DNA from: Chloroflexota bacterium | Lineage (GTDB): Bacteria; Chloroflexota; Anaerolineae; UBA4142 | Direction: 5' to 3' | DNA: 64,000 nucleotides | NCBI GenBank assembly: GCA_016215025.1 | Contig: JACRMI010000144.1 | Span: 1-64,000, forward strand | Part shown: positions 59,831 through 64,000 of the stretch, one piece after another | Numbering within the stretch: position 1 is the first letter of the stretch | How the letters are laid out: the number at the start of each line of letters is the position of its first letter | The notes under the pieces: generated by a model | What the model saw: only the letters and a program-made list of their open reading frames with translations | What the model was told of the DNA's origin: nothing | The model's database searches: none | Made by a program: the position numbers and the translations under genes

Positions 59831-60811
59831 ATGAAACCCAAAGTGTTCGTAACGCGGATGCTGCCGCAAAAAGCGCTCGATCTGATTTTGCCGGTGTGCG
59901 ATGCCGAGATTTGGCAAGAGGAACTTCCGCCGCCGCGCGATTTGTTGCTGAGCAAGGTGCGCGATCTGGATGGCTTGCTCTCGCTGCTCACCGATAAAAT
60001 CGATGCGACACTCATGGACGCCGCGCCGAAACTCAAGGTGGTGAGCAATTGCGCTGTCGGTTTCGATAACATCGATGTGCCAGCGGCGACGCAGCGCGGT
60101 ATCGCGGTGGGCAACACGCCTGGCGTGCTCACTGAAACGACGGCGGATTTTGCGTTCACGTTGTTGATGGCAGCCGCGCGCCGTGTGGTCGAAGGGGATC
60201 GCTACACGCGCGCGGGCAAGTGGAAAACCTGGGGACTGACCGTCTTGCTGGGTCAGGATATTCATGGCGCGACGTTGGGTCTAATCGGTTTGGGACGCAT
60301 TGGCGCGGCGATGGCAAAGCGTGCCAAGGGTTTCGACATGCGCGTGATGTACTATGATCCATTCCGCCGCGAGGATTTGGAAAAAGAACTCGGCATCACA
60401 TACTCTGATCTCGATACGGTCGTGCGTCAAGCGGATTTCGTGAGCGTGCATGTGCCGCTGACGAACGAGACGCGCAAATTGGTCAACCAGGATTTGCTGA
60501 GCAAAATGAAGCAGACGGCGATCATCGTCAACACATCGCGTGGTCCGGTCGTCGATCAAGCGGCGCTGTATGCGGCGCTGCGTGATGGCGTGATTGCGGG
60601 CGCGGCGCTCGACGTGACCGATCCAGAGCCGATTGCGCTGAACGATCCGTTGCTCACGTTGGAGAATTGCATCGTCGCGCCGCACATCGCCAGCGCATCG
60701 GTGACGACGCGCACCAAGATGGCGACGATGGCGGCGGAGAATTTGCTGGCGGGGTTGCGCGGCGAGAAATTGCCAACGCCGGTCAACCCCGAAGTGAAGC
60801 AGAGAAACTGA
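59831..60811 (+). CDS. D-2-hydroxyacid dehydrogenase (glyoxylate/hydroxypyruvate reductase type)
   Basis: A 326-residue enzyme with the NAD loop GLIGLGRIGAAMAK, catalytic Arg in VNTSRGPVVDQ, Glu in TDPEPIALNDPLL and His in APHIASAS. The N-terminal KVFVTRMLP and TTADFAFTLLMAAARR are typical of glycerate dehydrogenase/glyoxylate reductase. It reduces glyoxylate or hydroxypyruvate. GGAGG precedes the ATG. It follows the 3-hydroxyisobutyrate-type enzyme in the same direction, separated by a nested repeat. Confidence 0.88.
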   Translation: MKPKVFVTRMLPQKALDLILPVCDAEIWQEELPPPRDLLLSKVRDLDGLLSLLTDKIDATLMDAAPKLKVVSNCAVGFDNIDVPAATQRGIAVGNTPGVLTETTADFAFTLLMAAARRVVEGDRYTRAGKWKTWGLTVLLGQDIHGATLGLIGLGRIGAAMAKRAKGFDMRVMYYDPFRREDLEKELGITYSDLDTVVRQADFVSVHVPLTNETRKLVNQDLLSKMKQTAIIVNTSRGPVVDQAALYAALRDGVIAGAALDVTDPEPIALNDPLLTLENCIVAPHIASASVTTRTKMATMAAENLLAGLRGEKLPTPVNPEVKQRN

Positions 60812-60850
60812 AAAGAGAGCTTGAGAGACTTTCTGAGCAAAGCCGAAGGA

Positions 60851-61348
60851 TTAAGAGATTCCTTGGTTCGGCTTGGTTCTTCTAGCCAGCCAAAAGCCGC
60901 TCGCGACGAGACCGGCGATCAAGCCAACAAGAATCAGGAACAGAACGAGCCAACCTAGCAACCACCACGGATTCGCGGTCGCATACGAGAATGCGTCAAC
61001 GCCCATCATTTGACCGCCGCTCATGCCAGACATGCCCATCATACCGGACATGTTTTGCGTGCCCATGCCGTTCATACCTGTCATGCCCGTCATGCCTGTC
61101 ATGCCCATGCCGTTCATCATGGGACATGCGTCGGAGGTCATTCCATTGGCAAGCGGCAGTGTGCTATTGGACGGACTTGTCTGATCGTTGCTAAGCGGTA
61201 ATGCGACTTGCGCAGTTGTGGTACTGCCTTGGAACAGCGTCACGTTCGACGGCGCAGTCATTTGACCGATCAGAAATGCCGACACGATCAGAATCAAAAC
61301 AAGGGCAGATACCATCGTGAATATGAAAATCTTTTGCTTTTTCCCCAT
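60851..61348 (-). CDS. Met/Gly-rich double-anchored membrane protein
   Basis: A 165-residue protein with helices at about 6-26 and 125-150 and an extracytoplasmic loop whose second half is rich in Met and Gly (CPMMNGMGMTGMTGMTGMNG, then MSGMMGMSGMSGG, about 75-110). MxxM and MGM runs bind Cu(I) or Ag(I) in copper-handling proteins. The 12-bp unit coding TGMTGM is repeated and may vary in number. AAGGAG precedes MGKKQKIF. It ends an operon with an ABC transporter and DUF4418, near a cupredoxin gene, so a copper-related role is plausible. Confidence 0.65.
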   Translation of the reverse strand: MGKKQKIFIFTMVSALVLILIVSAFLIGQMTAPSNVTLFQGSTTTAQVALPLSNDQTSPSNSTLPLANGMTSDACPMMNGMGMTGMTGMTGMNGMGTQNMSGMMGMSGMSGGQMMGVDAFSYATANPWWLLGWLVLFLILVGLIAGLVASGFWLARRTKPNQGIS

Positions 61349-61396
61349 GATAGGAATCTCCTTAACATGTAGGACAAATTGGCGCAAGCTTTTGTC

Positions 61397-62086
61397 CTAC
61401 GCTGGAACAGACGCGCGGTCTACGATTTGACCAAGTGCCAATTCGATCGAGCGCATCCCCGCGGAGATGAGCTGGCGCGTATGCGTGACCAGCACAATCG
61501 TCAACCCCAGACTGGCATGGAGTTCGCGGAACAAGTCCATGATCTCCAATTCGGTTTTTTCGTCGAGGTTGCTCGTCGGCTCGTCCGCCAGGATCACCTG
61601 CGGCTGATTGATCAGCGCGCGCGCGATCACTACGCGCTGTTGCTGTCCCGCCGATAATTGGCGTGGATACATGCTCACTTTGTCGGACAAGCCGACGCGT
61701 TCTAGCAGCGCGAGCGCACGGGGGCGCGCGGCAGAGCGCTCGTCATTCGATACGAACGTCGTCGGCAGCAGGACGTTTTCGTAAACCGTCAACGTCGGCA
61801 GCAGACTGGGAAACTGAAAGACAAATCCGATTTTGCGGTTCCGCAAAATCGATCGCCGCTGGTCGCTCAGTTTCCAAAGGTCCTCGCCTTCCAGAAAAAC
61901 CGCGCCAGACGTCGGATGAGTCAGACCGGCGGCGAGATTCAGAAAAGTGGTTTTTCCCGATCCAGAGCGACCAACGATGATAACGAACTCGCCCGTATCG
62001 ATCTGCGCATTGATCCCTCGCACTGCCGTCAGCGAATTACCTTCGCCCAATTTAAAAGACTTGGTGACGTTCTTCAACTCGATCAT
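61397..62086 (-). CDS. ABC transporter ATPase, LolD/MacB type
   Basis: A 229-residue ATPase: Walker A GRSGSGKTT, Q-loop FVFQFPSLLPTLTVYENV, signature LSAGQQQRVVIARAL, Walker B VILADEPTSNLDE and switch His in LVTHTRQL. The FQ.P.LLPTLTVYENV form is typical of the MacB/LolD group that works with FtsX-like permeases. Its start is 4 bp after the permease stop. Confidence 0.9.
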   Translation of the reverse strand: MIELKNVTKSFKLGEGNSLTAVRGINAQIDTGEFVIIVGRSGSGKTTFLNLAAGLTHPTSGAVFLEGEDLWKLSDQRRSILRNRKIGFVFQFPSLLPTLTVYENVLLPTTFVSNDERSAARPRALALLERVGLSDKVSMYPRQLSAGQQQRVVIARALINQPQVILADEPTSNLDEKTELEIMDLFRELHASLGLTIVLVTHTRQLISAGMRSIELALGQIVDRASVPA

Positions 62087-62090
62087 GGCG

Positions 62091-63284
62091 CTACTCCCGC
62101 ATTGCGATGGCGGGATCTTGCCGACTGATCTTGATCGCCGGGAAGAGCGCCGCTAAAAAGACTGTCCCAAGAGCCAGAACTAGTCCCGCGCCAATTTGCA
62201 GTGTCAGCGCGCCAGGCGACGGCAGCAAAAAAGGGATGCCCAGGGAGTTCATGATTAACTGCCGGAATAGATAGACTGCCAGGACTGCGAGGAAGATCCC
62301 AAACGCGCCGCCGCACAGCGCCAACAGCATGGCTTCGGCTAACAAGGATTCAAAGACAAAGCGGCGTGTCGCGCCGAGCGCGCGCAGAACGCCCAGTTCG
62401 CGGCGGCGTTCGTTAGCTGCCATCGAAAACACCAAGCCGATGAACGCGACGGACAACACCCAGGTTAGCCCCAACATGATCCCGACTGTGCTGAGTAAGC
62501 CCGTCAACTGCCGCCGTGACGATTGAAACAGATTGGCGCTTTCAATCGGAACGACGCCGGGCACGCTCCGATAAATTTGGATCGCCGTCAAGTGTGGATC
62601 GACGCCGGGTTTAAGTTTGACTAGGACCGCCGAGACTTGATCGGCTGGCAGCGTGAGTGGTTGCTTGGCTTGAGTGTGGGAAATCCGCGCGATATCGCGC
62701 GCCGTGTCCATTGTAAAGAACAAACTTTGATCCAGCCCTGTGCCGGTCGGCTCGATGTTGGTCTTGAGATTCACCAGATAGCCGTACACGCGGATCCCCT
62801 GTTTGCCTTCGGTCGCCGAGATATACGCGCCGCCCACGACTTCGCCCATCCGCAGCCCATCGCTCAATTCCTGCTTGAGCCACGGCCGGATCGTAAAGTC
62901 GCTTTGAGGGTCGTAGGCGATCATAAACATATCGGAGACCGAACAACACGAAGCGCCCGTTAGCGTAGCAAGATAGACCTGCGGCGAGACTCCTTGAACT
63001 CCGGGAATGGTCGCGACTTGGGCCACATTGTCTTTGGGCATCCAAAACTGGGCGGGGACGCCCATCATCAACGCGCCCTCCATTTTGGCTTCAGCCCCCT
63101 CCGGGACCACCACGATATCCGCGCCCAAGCGGTCCGACGCGAGTTGCAGACTGGTGGCAGCGCCGCGCAAGACCAGCGTTGCGAACAGGGCGAATGCCGC
63201 CACCAACAACGCGCAGACCGCCACGACCGTACTGCGGAACGTATTCCCGGCAAGATTTTTCCACGCCAACTCGAACAAACTCAT
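62091..63284 (-). CDS. FtsX/MacB-type ABC transporter permease
   Basis: A 397-residue permease with the expected four helices (about 20-40 and three between 275 and 390), a large extracytoplasmic MacB-PCD-like domain (about 45-260) and the FtsX region with ERRRELGVLRALGATRRFV. The periplasmic domain contains GASCCSVSDMF, a vicinal Cys pair. It starts within the stop of DUF4418 (ATGA overlap) with GGGAG before it. Such systems use ATP to move or extract membrane-bound substrates, or signal mechanically; the Cys pair and neighbours hint at metal stress. Confidence 0.87.
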   Translation of the reverse strand: MSLFELAWKNLAGNTFRSTVVAVCALLVAAFALFATLVLRGAATSLQLASDRLGADIVVVPEGAEAKMEGALMMGVPAQFWMPKDNVAQVATIPGVQGVSPQVYLATLTGASCCSVSDMFMIAYDPQSDFTIRPWLKQELSDGLRMGEVVGGAYISATEGKQGIRVYGYLVNLKTNIEPTGTGLDQSLFFTMDTARDIARISHTQAKQPLTLPADQVSAVLVKLKPGVDPHLTAIQIYRSVPGVVPIESANLFQSSRRQLTGLLSTVGIMLGLTWVLSVAFIGLVFSMAANERRRELGVLRALGATRRFVFESLLAEAMLLALCGGAFGIFLAVLAVYLFRQLIMNSLGIPFLLPSPGALTLQIGAGLVLALGTVFLAALFPAIKISRQDPAIAMRE

Positions 63285-63715
63285 GCCGCTGCTCCCGCTA
63301 TCGGCAAGGGTTGTTCGCGCGCGGTGATGAACAACACGACGCTTGCCAACGTGGCGAGCGTGCCCGCCGCAACCAACGTCGGCAGCATGATCACGCGACA
63401 GTTCATGGTAGAGTTCGCGCACACGCCGATTATGAATGTCGGAAACAGGATCGCCAAGATTCCGGACACGCCGCCTATAATGGCAAGCGTGCGCAAGTTT
63501 TCCTTGCGCTGTTTGCGAAGAGCCAGGATTCCGGACACGCCAAGTGGAATGGCGACGCCGATTTCGGCAAGACCTGCCCAATGACATTTCATTGGAACGG
63601 TGTTGCCGTTTTGCAGCGTGAGCGACTTGCCTTGCGACTGGCAATCCGAAAACACCGGTGCGATTGCCAGTACTGCCGCCAACACGATCATTGCTGCGCC
63701 AAGTGGTTTGTTCAT
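63281..63715 (-). CDS. DUF4418 membrane protein
   Basis: A 144-residue protein with four helices and the family's hallmark MKCHWAGLAEIG after the first helix plus CANSTMNCR before the fourth. DUF4418 genes commonly stand next to MacB-type transporters; no function is known. Conserved Cys on the outer side (about 25, 44, 99 and 106) could form disulfides or bind metal. AGGAGG precedes the ATG. It is the first gene of the operon. Confidence 0.8.
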   Translation of the reverse strand: MNKPLGAAMIVLAAVLAIAPVFSDCQSQGKSLTLQNGNTVPMKCHWAGLAEIGVAIPLGVSGILALRKQRKENLRTLAIIGGVSGILAILFPTFIIGVCANSTMNCRVIMLPTLVAAGTLATLASVVLFITAREQPLPIAGAAA

Positions 63716-63749
63716 TGTTGCCTCCTCTTGAGAGTGACGAACGTCGAGT

Positions 63750-63805
63750 GACGAGTGATCAGTGAACAGTAAACAGTATACAGTGAGCAGTATCCAGGTT
63801 TACGT
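63750..63805. repeat. CAGTNAA 7-mer array
   Basis: GATCAGTGAACAGTAAACAG followed by TATACAGTGAGCAG, without a matching inverted arm. It lies between DUF4418 and the cupredoxin gene. Confidence 0.65.
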
Positions 63806-63848
63806 TTTACGCTTTTAGCATTGCGCATCACCTTTCAGTGAATTTGAG

Positions 63849-63998
63849 TTATTCTTGGACAGTCATCACACCTTGAAAGACCTTGTGGGGGCAATGAAAT
63901 GGAAACGTTCCTACCAGCGTCGGGGTGAACGTCAAGACCTGCGTTTCGTTTGGAGTCGCCAGCAACAAATGCCCCCATAGTTGCGGACCCCATTGGAT
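63849..63998 (-). CDS. Cupredoxin, C-terminal part
   Basis: The last 49 residues of a gene that continues beyond the window; the stop is at 63849-63851. The sequence TPNETQVLTFTPTLVGTF followed by PFHCPHKVFQGVM has type 1 copper ligands Cys, His (three residues on) and Met (eight residues on). It ends MTVQE. It is probably a periplasmic or exported blue-copper electron carrier. It is on the same strand as the DUF4418/ABC/Met-rich genes. Confidence 0.75.
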   Translation of the reverse strand: MQWGPQLWGHLLLATPNETQVLTFTPTLVGTFPFHCPHKVFQGVMTVQE

Positions 63999-64000
63999 GT

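Noticed and set aside
61010-61194. Small plus-strand ORFs opposite the Met-rich protein
   Set aside because: Cys/His-rich composition comes from reading ATG/GGC repeats on the other strand.

Overview
The window looks like a chromosomal stretch of a Chloroflexota (Anaerolineae-like) bacterium, probably from a metagenome assembly. The reasons are family-level: a bacterial mevalonate diphosphate decarboxylase, MalT-type LuxR and SARP-type regulators, very long PAS/GAF sensor proteins, zinc-ribbon proteins with Thr/Pro-rich linkers, CapA/CapB-type polysaccharide genes, and a branched-chain 2-oxoacid dehydrogenase. No rRNA, tRNA or CRISPR array was seen.

Layout. 1-190 is the right end of an IS21-type element (istB tail plus three terminal repeats); it cuts the 3' end of a small membrane-protein gene. 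180-14308 is a long minus-strand block: ABC-2 exporter, two CPBP proteases, an M50-like protease, a small Cys-rich protein, a BAAT-like hydrolase, a DUF385 oxidoreductase, a receiver-only regulator, then a NarL-type two-component pair with a 1138-residue PAS/GAF kinase. 14309-14869 is non-coding and carries a decayed copy of the promoter and 5' end of the mevalonate decarboxylase gene, whose intact copy is at 28651. 14870-22852 (plus) holds a MalT-type LuxR regulator followed by an amidohydrolase, a NapH-like Fe-S protein, two small genes and a double flavodoxin-fold protein; the three transcription units after the regulator share one promoter element with exact spacing. 23017-33544 (plus) has a beta-lactamase-fold hydrolase, an LD-carboxypeptidase-like protein, a methyltransferase/phosphatase/kinase operon, mvaD, an SDR with an internal deletion, RseP, a zinc-ribbon protein and RidA.

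33657-40718 (minus) is an exopolysaccharide locus (rfbB, rfbA, BY-kinase, two Wzz-like proteins, GT4 glycosyltransferase). 41073-45244 (minus) encodes E2, E1-beta and E1-alpha of a branched-chain type 2-oxoacid dehydrogenase, and superoxide dismutase. 45501-50786 is a 1761-residue PAS/8xGAF/HD-GYP phosphodiesterase. 50787-51356 holds the remnant of a SARP regulator in front of an NmrA-type gene. 52288-54183 is a membrane sensor with GAF and a C-terminal helix-turn-helix but no kinase. 54277-58476 (minus) is a phospholipid-type cluster resembling ynbABC of enterobacteria. 58757-60811 has two hydroxyacid dehydrogenases. 60851-64000 (minus) is a Met-rich protein, a LolD/FtsX-type ABC transporter, DUF4418 and the end of a cupredoxin, possibly a copper-related unit.

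The non-coding DNA is unusually structured. Three families of palindromic repeats recur, two of them nested in one another at two loci. Several operon junctions are built from tandem 7-mers in inverted arms that run directly into the Shine-Dalgarno sequence of the next gene.
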